Positions 21,331 to 30,508 are shown, numbered from the stretch's first letter. The stretch: 64,000 bases of DNA from Adiantum capillus-veneris (GCA_014529385.2 CM043942.1:4180501-4244500); one strand, 5' to 3'. Translations and numbers: made by a program. The notes: generated by a model from the letters alone, not told the origin.

Positions 21331-22700
21331 TGAGGATTGAGGAGCTCAATGTAGTTGAGTCTCTACCAATTTAGGTTGTTCTTCTTGACATAACGTAGCT
21401 GTCAGATATCTTGATATGCATTGTTGACTTGAGTCCTAATGCATTATTGGCTCTTAATGAGTGCTATGTACAAAATTGGATGATTGACTTAGGTGTCAGC
21501 TTCCATGTTACTCCCCATAGAGAATGGTTCTCTAGATATGCTCCTAAGCATGGTCTGTATTAGCTTGACATTTATGGCATTGGAGATGTGAATTTATGTA
21601 TGCATTATGGCACTAAGTTTATGCTTCAAGGTGTCAGACATGTGTCAAAGTTGACTAAGAGCTTAGTGTCAACCGCTCAGCTTGATGATTTGGGCTTTAC
21701 TAAAGTTTTTGGCAATGGTTCCTAGATGATTTGCAAGGGAAATTTGGTTATTTTGAAGGGCCAAAAGTTTAGGTTATTATACTCTTTGTAGGACTCTTTT
21801 GTAATAGAGTTCCATTTATGTTGCCAACCTGCCTTCTAGTGAGTTGTGACATAGCCGGCTTGGTCATATGAGTCAGAAAGGAATGAAGCAACTTTAGCGT
21901 TTGGACTCTTTACCTATCTTAAACCATTCTAATTTTAGCTTGTGTGAAAATTGAATTAATGGTAAACAGACTAGGATTACCTCTTCGCCATTGAATAGAG
22001 AGTTAGGAAATCTCTTAGACTTAGTACTTAGTGATCTATGTGGACCTTTGCCACATAAATCTCTAGGGGGGCAATTATGTTTCCTAACATTCATAAATGA
22101 ATCTACTTGAAAGGTGTGGATTCTACCTCTTGGAGATAAAAGATGAAGTCTTTGCTACCTTTCAAAAATTCCTTGCAATGGTAGGGAACAAGTCAAACAA
22201 GAAGCTAAAGGCTTTGTGCACTGACAATGGCTGAGAGTACGTGTCCAGTGAGTTCAAGAACTCCTCTAGCAAAAGAGGCATTTGATGACAGTTTGCTACA
22301 TTGTACACACCTACTCAGAATGGCAATACTAAGTGTATGAACTGGGCAATCCAAGATAAAGTCATAGCCATGTTGTCTATGGAAAAATTACCTCCATAAT
22401 TTTGGGGAGAGACTATTATTAAAATAGTTTAATCGATCGCCTAGTGCACCATTGAACTATAATATTCCACAAGGGATGTGGACTAGCAAGAAGCCAAATT
22501 TCGACAGATTATGTGTATTTGGGTGTGAAGCATTCTCACATGTCCCTAAGGGCAATCTCACATGTCCCTAAAGATCTATTCAAGAAATTTGATTCCAAAT
22601 TAGATAAATGCATCTTCATTCGATATCCATGGTGAAAATGGCAAGATTGGCTATCATCTCTGGCACCTAGAAAAGTCATTTTTAGCTCACAAGTTATATC
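21331..22700 (+). pseudogene. copia protease and integrase remnants (copy 1)
   Basis: The protease signature reads MIDLGVSFHVTPHREWF near 21480-21530, with the catalytic Ser replaced by Leu; copy 2 keeps D-S-G. A gag-preintegrase remnant (GHMSQKGMKQL) lies near 21865, integrase core pieces (LCGPLPHKS near 22040, CTDNG near 22220) follow, and PKDLFKKFDSKLDKC-type sequence lies near 22570. Stops occur every few dozen codons. A 20-bp stretch (CTCACATGTCCCTAA) is duplicated at 22535-22570. Confidence 0.75.
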
Positions 22701-22899
22701 TTCAATGAGACAAATATGCAAAAATATCTTGTCAAAGAGGTTGAGTATTGCAAGGTCATATTTGATTACGTAGCCTCCAGTGAGATCAAACAAACAACTC
22801 ACTCTACTAGTGATGTTCCTACCACTGGTCGTGCTTCAAAGAGAGGTGAGGAGATCTATGCAAGTCTCTCGTAACCTTGAGCGTTTTCAACCAGGGTTA

Positions 22900-23940
22900 G
22901 ACTATTTGTTGGTCACTAACTATGGAGAGCTTACCTGCTACCAAGAGGCTATCTAGATGGAAGATAGCGCGAAGTGGGAGCAAGCAATGCAATCGGATAT
23001 AACTCAATTGTGGCAAATGAGACTTGGGAACTAACAGAGTTTCCAAAGGGAAAACAAGCTTTGCATTGCAAACGTTTGCATAAAAAGAAATACACGGCAG
23101 AAGACCTCGAGCCTAAGTATAGGACTAGATCGGTTGCTAAGGGATTCAAGCAAAAGAAAGGCATGGAATTTGATTAGATTTTCTCTTGAATAGTCAAGAG
23201 GACTACATTGCATCTTGTGCTTGGACTAGTAGACAATGAGGACATGGAACTTATCTAGATGGATGTGAAGACAGCTTTCCTTTAGAGGATCAAGAAGAAG
23301 ACATCTACAAGAAACAACCAGAGGGTTTTGAAGTTAAACCTAAAAAGCCTACGAGGGTAGAACTAGTGTGTAAACTATGTAAGACATTGTATGGCCTAAA
23401 GCAAGGCTCAAGGCAGTGGTACTTGAACTTTGACAAGTACATACAATCCCAAGGTTATGTACAGAGCCAAGATGATTGCTGCTTGTATACCGAGAAGTTG
23501 AATTATGGTTCACTTATCATCTTGATACTTTATGTCAATTATATGCTCATTTCCAAGAAGTTTAAAGACAAGATCACCATCTTGAAGAATTCACTTAGCA
23601 CACAATTTGCTATAAAGTATTTTGAAGATGCAAGTCACTTTCTTGGTATGTGTATCAAGAGGGATAGGAAATGTGGAATATTGGAGTTATCTTAGGAAAT
23701 GTATATCCACAAGGTTTTGCAACATTTTAATATGCAGGGGGGGGAGGCTACATTGAGTACCCCAAGTGCAAGCATATGAAAAACCTAGCAAGAATGATGC
23801 TCCAAAATCTAATGCTGAGAAAGTGAAAATGACAAAGGTGCCATATTCTTCAACAATAGGCAGTCTTATATAGGCCATGGTAGCCATTAGGCCAGACATT
23901 TAATTTATAGTGGGAGTGTATGTAAAATTTATGGCAAATC
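22900..23940 (+). pseudogene. copia reverse transcriptase remnant (copy 1)
   Basis: Frames at 22974-23177 (ANETWELTEFPKGKQALHCK) and 23366-23695 (CKTLYGLKQGSRQWYLNFD, then LGMCIKRDRKCG) are typical copia RT. The polymerase motif reads YVNYMLIS where YVDDMLI-type sequence is expected, so both catalytic Asp residues are lost. The segment 23811-23940 is the VPYSSTIGSLI and RPDI region before RNase H. RNase H itself is missing, and the sequence runs into the gag of another copia element. Confidence 0.8.
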
Positions 23941-24107
23941 TTTAGAGAAGGATCCGATCGATACAGATGAAGGGGATAAAGCCTGAGGATATGGATGAGT
24001 ATGATTTGCAGGAGTTGGATGAGCTTGCCAGGTCCACCATCATGCTGACTTTGTCAAACAATGTGTACTTCAATGTGAACATGGAAAAGACTAGCTATGA
24101 GTTGTGG
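23941..24107 (+). pseudogene. copia gag 5' part, second family, split by insertion
   Basis: Codons read IKPEDMDEYDLQELDELARS, then IMLTLSNNVYFNVNMEKTSY and ELW. This copia gag segment continues at 31223 with KKLCDLYEKQSV. The uninterrupted form is present on the minus strand at 63583-63834. The last nine bases (24099-24107, GAGTTGTGG) are repeated at 31223-31231. Confidence 0.85.
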
Positions 24108-24156
24108 GAGTTAGGCTTCGAGAGAGCTTTGGAGTGAGCTTTTTTTTTTTTTTTTT
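24108..24156 (+). repeat. left terminal inverted repeat with T-tract
   Basis: The left end starts GAGTTAGGCTTCGAG, then GAGCTTTGGAGTGAGC and 18 T. Inner bases match the complement of 31153-31190 with two mismatches before the T/A tract. The outermost ~15 bases match poorly. Confidence 0.65.
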
Positions 24157-24412
24157 GGAGTGCCGCCCTTTCTACCTCCCCTTCCTCCTCTTGCCGCCCA
24201 TGTGATTCCTCCTCTTCCCTTCCTCCTCCTCCTCAGCCTCCTCCTCCAAAATCTTTCCTCTCCTCCACCTCCTCTCTCCATCTACTCCTCTAACCACCTT
24301 CCCTTCCTCCAGCTCCTCCTCTAGAAACCACCATCCCTTCCCTAAAGTCCTCCTATCTCCTACTCCCTTCTTCCTCTCTCTTTTCTTAGTCGCTCTATAA
24401 CCCCTCTCCTTA

Positions 24413-24460
<48 letters not shown>
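24157..24460 (+). repeat. pyrimidine-rich tract with (TC)n
   Basis: An almost pure C/T stretch of CCTCCTCC-type repeats ends in (TC)n at about 24415-24457. No coding sequence is credible on either strand; the antisense ORF is low-complexity. Confidence 0.85.
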
Positions 24461-24461
<1 letters not shown>

Positions 24462-24466
24462 AGCTT

Positions 24467-24861
24467 CGCATTGGAGGGCTGCCCCAAGCATGGGACAAGT
24501 GCAATCAAGACTTCTGCAAATTGATTGACATCCTCAACGAAACTCTTAAACCTTCCATGTTGACTACGATGCGGTAGAATGTATCGTCAACAAGTTCAAC
24601 ACCAAGCGCACACCTAGTGGACATGCCATTCTTGAGCTCAAAGACAAAGAGGAACGGCTCCGACTACTCCAGCAATCGCGTCTCCTTAAAGACACCGGGT
24701 TTTGGATCGCTGAAGAACTCACCCCGACACAAATCAAGCACAAAGGTGAAGAGCTGAAAAAAGTGCGTGAAGCACGAGCCAACGGCAAGTGGGCCGTATA
24801 TCGTGGAGGGAAGGCCATCATCCAGGAGTTTCGAACTCCTAAACCGGCCCTTGCCCCATAG
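24467..24861 (+). pseudogene. LINE ORF1 RNA-binding/C-terminal domain fragment
   Basis: The start reads RIGGLPQAWDKCNQDFCKL (an RRM-like beginning), shifts frame near 24555, then continues from 24559 to the TAG at 24859. That part includes ELKDKEERLRLLQQSRLLKD, TGFWIAEELTPTQIK and RANGKWAVYRGGKAIIQEF. The same pattern (LLKGTNFWITEELT, KQGKWVVYRDGQALIQDF) occurs in the ORF1 on the minus strand at 50535. It resembles the C-terminal domain of L1-type ORF1 proteins, which bind RNA and chaperone nucleic acids. The upstream coiled coil is missing. A LINE-type 3' tail follows directly, as in an ORF1-only (half-LINE) copy. Confidence 0.65.
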
Positions 24862-25238
24862 GACCTTCTTAGGCTTTGTTTTTCTTTTGATGGACCCTCA
24901 GTCCCTAACTGATATGTATCGATTGCCCTCACTTAGAAAAAGCGGTTGTAATGTTTTGTTTTTGGTCCCATGGGTCATATCTGACCTCCGAGGACGATAA
25001 TTCAATCTATCTCTCAAAAAACGCAGCCGTTTTTTGACCTAGTAGACAACAGTCCACTCTTTTGATCATAACTTCTTCATCCGAACTCCGATTTGGGTGA
25101 TCTATAGCTTCAATCGAAGAGCACGAAGTCCTCTACGCATTGATGTAAAGACATAAATTTTCAGAGTTATGGAAGGCGTTTCTGTAGCAGCATTTCCGAA
25201 GTGAACAGGTTCAACAAAATTGATTCTCATCTCCTATT
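24862..25238 (+). other. LINE 3' tail followed by 5' untranslated region of the next LINE
   Basis: 24955-25012 contains TTTGGTCCCATGGGTCATAT, then TGACCTCCGAGGACGATAAT and ATCTATCTCTC. This tail is shared with 28220-28290, 30428-30510 and, inverted, 59447-59495. 25021-25238 has no ORF and is probably the leader of the LINE starting at 25239. Confidence 0.65.
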
Positions 25239-25949
25239 TTGCATACAATGTCTTCCGGCACTCGCAAGGGTTCTTCTTCTTCAACAAGGTCCACAACCAT
25301 TGTGGAAAATGATCCAAAATCTCCTAAGTGTGGAGATAGCAACACAACCACCCAACCAACGACATCGGAAACCATGATCATGGCGTACTTGGTATCATTG
25401 CAAGAGACCGTAAACAAACAAGGCGAAGACTTACGAGCACTTGCAATGGAGAATGGCACACTAAGGGTACTTGTGGTTGAGAATGAGAATCTCAAGAGGA
25501 CACTTGAGATGCAAACAACACGTTTGATGCAACTCGAAGAGGAAGTCAAGGAATGTAAACGCTCTCTTGTGGACTTGAATGCTTTGAAGGAGCGGATGAG
25601 CAAAGTAGAGCATGACCATGTATTGAAAGAGGAGAAATTTGACACTATGAGCCGGGATGTATGCGACATGAAAAATGTATGCACAAACAAATCTTGGGCT
25701 GATGTATGTGGTAGCAATGTGGTTTCTAATTCCTCACTCATGCAAGCTATGGTTCAAACAAAGAATGTTGAGAATGTGGATGTGGAGGAGTTGAAGGAAC
25801 GGGAGCGACGTTCCAAGAACATTGTTATTCGTGGAATTCCCGAAGAGAAGTTAGAGACACCTCCTTCTCTTGCCATTGTTATTGAAGATTTCTTCAAAAC
25901 CCACTTTGGCATGTCAAGGTGGTTTGATAAAGAATATCAAGATGCTTGA
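25239..25949 (+). CDS. LINE ORF1-like N-terminal protein (coiled coil), fused to ORF2 linker
   Basis: The frame has 236 codons. Residues 1-45 are Ser/Thr-rich. About 50-140 are a predicted coiled coil with regular Leu/Met/Glu spacing (LQETVNKQGEDLRALAMENG, LMQLEEEVKECKRSLVDLNA). Near residue 190 an RRM-like start, RRSKNIVIRGIPEEKLE, begins and breaks off after about 35 residues. The next residues, RWFDKEYQDA, belong to the linker that follows the endonuclease in LINE ORF2 proteins. A TGA (25947-25949) ends this part, but the RT frame continues in the same phase. The rest of the RRM, the ORF1 C-terminus and the endonuclease are missing. Confidence 0.65.
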   Translation: MHTMSSGTRKGSSSSTRSTTIVENDPKSPKCGDSNTTTQPTTSETMIMAYLVSLQETVNKQGEDLRALAMENGTLRVLVVENENLKRTLEMQTTRLMQLEEEVKECKRSLVDLNALKERMSKVEHDHVLKEEKFDTMSRDVCDMKNVCTNKSWADVCGSNVVSNSSLMQAMVQTKNVENVDVEELKERERRSKNIVIRGIPEEKLETPPSLAIVIEDFFKTHFGMSRWFDKEYQDA

Positions 25950-25955
25950 AAGTCC

Positions 25956-27650
25956 TTGATAAAGCTTGATGCAACTATGGACAAAGACAACTATCAAAGT
26001 CATTTGCATACATACAAGGCATTGATTCAAAAGAAGAGAAGAAGATGGGAAGTAAAGCAACAAGAATTTCAAGTCCAAGAAAAGGCACATGCATGTGGAA
26101 GATTTTGGAGAAACTTGAGAGGCAAGCGGGTTGAGAATTTTGGTAACTTGAGTCTAGTGGATATGTACACACATTGTAGGCAATTATATGAGCAAGAAAA
26201 TACTGAAAAAATGCCATTTTATGGTTCACTCCCATGTATGCCGTCTTTTTTTACTATTGAGGATGTATGCGGTGGGCTTGAAAAGTTGGCCACTCGCAAA
26301 GCGGGAGATCTTCAAGGTATTAAGCCGGAGATGATCAAATGGACGGGAGATTTTACCCATGAGTGGATGTGTGATATGTTCAACCTTGCACTTCAACATG
26401 GTATGCCTTATGATTGGAGTACTAATTGGGTTAAGCCTTTGCATAAAGGAGGGGATGTAAAGAATGTAAGCAACTACCGGACTATAATGATTGGGTCTCT
26501 TATGGCAAAGTTGTTTGGGTGCATAATGGAGATGAAATTGAGTGATTGGGCTGAAGAGAATGACAAGCGTGCAAAGGGACAAGCGGGTTTTCGTCGATGC
26601 CATAGCACCATTGATCATCTTGTCACTCTTCGTGTTCTCATGGAGGAAAGTCGGTTGAAAGACAAGCGATTGTATTGTTGTTTTGTGGACTTTAAGAAAG
26701 CCTTTGATATGATTCCATGTAACAATTTGTGGAGAAGGATGGAAGAACTCCAAGTGCCAAGTGAGTTTATGCTTGCGGTTTCTCGAATCTATGAGAAGGC
26801 GATTTGTCAATTGCGCATGGGAAGAGAAATTTCAGAAATTTTTGTAAGCACTATTGGGGTTAAACAAGGATGTCCATTGTCACCAACTCTCTTTGGTCTA
26901 TGCATCGATCAATTGGAACAAATGGTACTTGACTTTATGCAAGAAGAAGGCATTGAAGAGGTCACTATTTGCAATGCGGTAATCATGCTTTTGTTGTATG
27001 CGGATGATGCAGTGCTTCTAGCACACACTTTAGAAGATGCACAAAAGCTTATGGTTGTCCTTGAGAACTTTTGCTTGCATAGTGGGCTGATTGTAAATGA
27101 ATCCAAAACAAAGGTTATGCTTGTGAAAACCAACCATAAGGAGAATCCATGCATTGTGTACAACAACGAGACACTTGAAGTTGTTGAGAGCTTTAAGTAC
27201 CTTGGCCTTGAGGTTCCATCCAATCACAAGTGGCATGAATGTGCTATGTGTCGTTTGGAAGCGGGAAAGAGAGCATATTATGCATTTGAGAACATGTGTA
27301 ATGCGGGAAACATCAAGTGTTGGGTTCTCAAGAAGTATCTTTTTGATGCATTGGTGACACCGGTTCTTCTTTATGGAGTTGAAGTGTGGGGCGGGAGCAT
27401 CTCAAAGTCTACTTGGAAAGAGTTTGAGAATGTCCAAAAGCGTTTTCTTACAAACTTTCTCCAAGTTAAGACACAAACACCATATATGCTCCTACTTCTT
27501 GAGTCGGGATCTCTTCCAATTGAGGTTATGGGCATGGAAAGGGTTGTGGAGTACATGATAAAGATGCGTCAAAACCCCTACATCGACTTCCTACAATTGC
27601 ATGGGAAGCAAGCAAAAAAGTTCAAAAGACGCATAAAAGCAAGATCTTGA
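25956..27650 (+). CDS. LINE reverse transcriptase, open over 564 codons
   Basis: The RT is of non-LTR type: KPLHKGGDVKNVSNYRTIMI (about residue 160), KGQAGFRRCHSTIDHL, FVDFKKAFDMI (first catalytic Asp), GVKQGCPLSPTLFGLCID, LLYADDAVLLA (Asp pair, codons at about 26997-27011) and KYLGLEV. All main motifs are intact. A thumb region with LLYGVEVWG and ENVQKRFL follows. The frame is in phase with 25239-25949 across one TGA. No endonuclease domain precedes it. It ends at TGA 27648-27650, overlapping the next frame by four bases. It would copy RNA into DNA at the target site. The lack of stops contrasts with the decayed neighbours. Confidence 0.85.
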   Translation: MIKLDATMDKDNYQSHLHTYKALIQKKRRRWEVKQQEFQVQEKAHACGRFWRNLRGKRVENFGNLSLVDMYTHCRQLYEQENTEKMPFYGSLPCMPSFFTIEDVCGGLEKLATRKAGDLQGIKPEMIKWTGDFTHEWMCDMFNLALQHGMPYDWSTNWVKPLHKGGDVKNVSNYRTIMIGSLMAKLFGCIMEMKLSDWAEENDKRAKGQAGFRRCHSTIDHLVTLRVLMEESRLKDKRLYCCFVDFKKAFDMIPCNNLWRRMEELQVPSEFMLAVSRIYEKAICQLRMGREISEIFVSTIGVKQGCPLSPTLFGLCIDQLEQMVLDFMQEEGIEEVTICNAVIMLLLYADDAVLLAHTLEDAQKLMVVLENFCLHSGLIVNESKTKVMLVKTNHKENPCIVYNNETLEVVESFKYLGLEVPSNHKWHECAMCRLEAGKRAYYAFENMCNAGNIKCWVLKKYLFDALVTPVLLYGVEVWGGSISKSTWKEFENVQKRFLTNFLQVKTQTPYMLLLLESGSLPIEVMGMERVVEYMIKMRQNPYIDFLQLHGKQAKKFKRRIKARS

Positions 27651-28186
27651 GCACGGGATGGATGCAAGACATAAAGAAGTGGTTTGGGAGATGGGATGCA
27701 TTACACTTGCTACATGATGCTTCAATTGACTCTCAAGTGAATGAAGCTTTTCTACAACGCCAATGTATTACGGCTTGGGAGAAATCCGGTGGGTCACGCT
27801 TCATACATTACACCACCTATATTGCCCCCAACTACAAAACCATGTTCTTCGCTGAGAGAGGAAACCGTACTCACACTTACATGCTTGAGCCTATTCCCTT
27901 GTCCGCGATACGCACTATCGCAGCAATTCGGCTTAGCTCCCATTTCCTTCGATGCGAGATACGGCGTTGGGGCAATGGAGAAGAGTCAAATCGATTGTGC
28001 ACATTATGCTCACTGCAAGTTCGAGAGTCTGAGTACCACACACTACTAGAGTTCTCAGCTTTTGATCACATCCGAACTTGCTTCTCTCACATTTTCAGCC
28101 ATAACTTAGACCTACACACTTTCCTCTCCCAGCCAAAGTGTGGGCTCTCCATTGCGACTCTCATCACTACAATTTTGGAGCATTGA
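27647..28186 (+). CDS. LINE ORF2 C-terminus with zinc-finger (zf-RVT) region, frameshifted
   Basis: This frame continues the RT protein after a one-base frameshift at 27647-27650. A CX2C pair, LCTLCSLQ, is followed by EYHTLLEF, where the zf-RVT family has a Cys at the final position. The 3'-end copy at 30203-30508 reads HTLLECSTF at this point, so Phe is a change in this copy. The C-terminus ends in SIATLITTILEH before the 3' tail. Not a separate gene: the first codon is not an ATG. Confidence 0.7.
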   Translation: MSTGWMQDIKKWFGRWDALHLLHDASIDSQVNEAFLQRQCITAWEKSGGSRFIHYTTYIAPNYKTMFFAERGNRTHTYMLEPIPLSAIRTIAAIRLSSHFLRCEIRRWGNGEESNRLCTLCSLQVRESEYHTLLEFSAFDHIRTCFSHIFSHNLDLHTFLSQPKCGLSIATLITTILEH

Positions 28187-28310
28187 GAGTCACTCATCAG
28201 CCATACACATACTACATCACATGTAACTTTGGTCCCATAGGTCATATTTGACCTCCGAGGACGATAATAAAATCTATCCATCTATCTATCTCTCTCTCTC
28301 TCTCTCTCTC
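28187..28310 (+). repeat. LINE 3' tail ending in (ATCT)n/(TC)n
   Basis: After the stop the tail reads ACTACATCACATGTAACTTT, GGTCCCATAGGTCATATTTG, ACCTCCGAGGACGATAATAA, then ATCTATCCATCTATCTATC and (TC)n. Three other copies of this tail in the window are also followed by TC-type repeats, so the microsatellite appears to be the element's own 3' terminus. Confidence 0.75.
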
Positions 28311-28439
28311 TCCACCCCTCTCTCGTGCTGTCTTCCCTCTGTGCGTGTATGTCTCTCTCGCCCACCACCCCTCTCTCTCGTTGTCTCCCCCTCCCACCCC
28401 CTACCCCCCCTCACTCCTCTCTCTCTCTCTCTCTCTCTT

Positions 28440-28532
<93 letters not shown>

Positions 28533-28584
28533 CCTTGCCTTCCCTCCCTTCCTGGAGTGAGCTTCACCCCTCTCTCCCCCATGT

Positions 28585-28636
<52 letters not shown>

Positions 28637-28764
28637 ACACACACACACACACACACTAGGACGAGAGGGAAGGGTGGCAAGGGTAGACTCTCTCTCTCTC
28701 TCTCTCTCTGACACACACACATACACACACACACACTAGGACGAGAGGGAAGGGTGGCAAGGGT

Positions 28765-28796
<32 letters not shown>

Positions 28797-28981
28797 GGTG
28801 CAGAGAGCTATTTAAAAAAAACAAAGCACTAGCAGTATCTCTAGTGCCTCCGTTTTTTTGTAAAAGAGGGAGAGAGTGGGATAAAAAGAGAGAGTGATAG
28901 CGGGAGGGGAAGAGAGAGGGGGGCATTGGGAGGGAGAGAGAGATTAAGAGAAGAGGGGTGGCAGGTGGAGAGAGAGTAGGA
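28311..28981. repeat. microsatellite cluster (TC)n, (GT)n, (CA)n, (AG)n
   Basis: (TC)n blocks lie at about 28415-28530, (GT)n at 28591-28634 directly joined to (CA)n at 28635-28657, and (TC)n at 28690-28708. A 38-bp direct repeat (CTAGGACGAGAGGGAAGG core) occurs at about 28657 and 28736. 28811-28860 is a small imperfect hairpin (GCACTAG...CTAGTGC with A/T flanks). 28311-28412 is an inverted copy of 30868-30985. The long ORFs here (Ser-Leu or Arg-Glu repeats) are spurious. Confidence 0.85.
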
Positions 28982-29713
28982 TTAGGAGCATTCTGGGTGT
29001 CTGGCTAGAATGCTTCTAATCCTTTGTTGTAGTCTCCTCCGGTGAAGTGTGCTTCTGCATCTCGGTCGTGGTCGTCTCGATTTCCTAAGCTCAATCGCCC
29101 TATCAATGAGGGTGTCTTTGGTATGAATGTGGGTACTCCTTTGTGCTGGTTGCTGGCCTCTTGCTTCTCCTTCCACTCCTGCTTCTCTCGATCCGAAGAA
29201 ATCTGTGATCTGCCTCTGAGGCTGTAGTGCTCTTTGTCTTCTCATTAGATTATCCCTGCGCCGATGTAGTTCCAGTAGGTACAAGCCTAAGCATCTTTGA
29301 TCTTGGTATTGCATGACTCTATCTAGAGGTCCAAAGACTTCTTTAAATAGGCAATGGAAACGCCCACGTATCTCATAGTATGTGGTGCAATGGCATATGT
29401 AGTGTAATTTTGTCTCCGGCTCCATTCCGCATAACTTGCAAATTCTGCTCTCAGTTGGGATTCCCCTAAATCTGCCAAATTCAATTTCCAGCTGGTGTGA
29501 GGATGTACGAATCTGACCAATAGCACATCTCAAACCATGAGACAGGTGGGTATCCATGTAGCTCGGGCAAATCACAAATCCATCTTCAGATAGCTGTAGG
29601 AAGTTTTCTTTGTAGTCGGCCATCTTCGTGCCCAATTCTTGTGTAGGGTCTACCCATGTCCTCTTAGTATCCAACTGTATAAGATCCTGACGGATGATTT
29701 TATTGATCTCCAT
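28982..29713 (-). CDS. C-terminal part of a second LINE ORF2, with zinc finger and PIP-box-like motif
   Basis: The 243-codon frame is uninterrupted. Residues 57-115 match the zf-RVT end of LINE ORF2 proteins: LRCAIGQIRTSSHQLEIEFG, then CKLCGMEPETKLHYICHC (C92, C95, H104, C107 or C109). Residues 166-173 read QRQITDFF (29195-29218), a perfect match to the PCNA-interacting consensus Qxx[ILM]xx[FY][FY]. A basic tail, RKSRRPRPRCR, follows. The RT itself is missing: upstream, on the minus strand, the reading ends near the (AG)n at 29754. It is antisense to the first LINE and of a different family. Confidence 0.6.
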   Translation of the reverse strand: MEINKIIRQDLIQLDTKRTWVDPTQELGTKMADYKENFLQLSEDGFVICPSYMDTHLSHGLRCAIGQIRTSSHQLEIEFGRFRGIPTESRICKLCGMEPETKLHYICHCTTYYEIRGRFHCLFKEVFGPLDRVMQYQDQRCLGLYLLELHRRRDNLMRRQRALQPQRQITDFFGSREAGVEGEARGQQPAQRSTHIHTKDTLIDRAIELRKSRRPRPRCRSTLHRRRLQQRIRSILARHPECS

Positions 29714-29751
29714 TCGTGTAATTTCCAGTGATGGAGCCGCAAGAGAGTATT

Positions 29752-29753
<2 letters not shown>

Positions 29754-29838
<85 letters not shown>

Positions 29839-30139
29839 GGGGAGAGGGGTCTGCAAGGGAAGGGAAGGTTTGGGCACACGGGGGGGGGGGGGGATTGTGA
29901 GAGGGGAGAGTGGAGTGGAGTGTAGTTTTTTTTTTTTAATAAGGGAAAGAAAGGGAGAGAGAGGAGTGCTTAGGCCCCCCAAAAAGAATAAAAAAAAACC
30001 ATGCAAAGCAATAGCAAGTTGCATGGTTTTTTTAAATTCTTTTTGGGGGGCCTAAGCACTCCTCTCTCTCCCTTTCTTTCCCTTATAAAAAAAAAAAACT
30101 ACACTCCACTCCCCCCTCTCACAGTCTCTCTCCCCCCCC

Positions 30140-30200
<61 letters not shown>
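29754..30200. repeat. large imperfect palindrome flanked by (AG)n and (CT)n
   Basis: The arms 29896-30006 and 30019-30123 are inverted copies with few differences. They run from TGTGAGAGGGG through GTGTAGTTTTTTTT and CTTAGGCCCCCC to CCATGCAA, with a 12-base loop. Outside the arms the left side has G13 and (AG)n (29754-29835), and the right side C8 and (CT)n (30142-30200), which extends the symmetry to about 220 bp per arm. Such a structure could extrude as a cruciform or arise from template switching. Confidence 0.85.
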
Positions 30201-30202
<2 letters not shown>

Positions 30203-30508
30203 CCTTTCACTGCAAGTTCGAGAGTCTGAGTACCACACACTTCTAGAGTGCTCAACTTTTGGTCACATGTAAACTTACATCCTTCACATTTTCAGCCATG
30301 ACCTAGATCTACACACTTTCCTCTCCCAGCCATAGTGTGGGCTCTCCGTTGCGACTCTCATCACCACAATTTTGGACCATCAAGAATCACTCATCAGCGA
30401 CACAAATACTACATCACATGTAACTTTGGTCCCATATGTCATATCCCATATGTCCCATGTAACTTTGGTCCCATGTGTCATACGGTAAACAAATCTATCT
30501 ATCTACCC
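30203..30508 (+). pseudogene. 5'-truncated LINE 3' end (second copy)
   Basis: The segment matches 28008-28290: CACTGCAAGTTCGAGAGTC, then the zf-RVT codons LQVRESEYHTLLECSTFGH, then the tail with two GGTCCCATRTGTCAT units and ATCTATCTATCTACC. The Cys of the zinc motif is kept. It is truncated just upstream of CTGCAAG, as expected of target-primed reverse transcription. Confidence 0.75.

Noticed and set aside
25239-28186. Idea that the RT is a domesticated host gene
   Set aside because: The frame carries a stop and a frameshift, and has a LINE tail and repeat context. Openness over 564 codons alone is better explained by recent insertion.
28248-28739. Long ORFs in both directions over TC/AG repeats
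   Set aside because: The translations are Ser-Leu or Arg-Glu dipeptide runs that follow from the microsatellite. There is no coding evidence. The same applies near 24172, 29694, 51503, 59308 and 61209.
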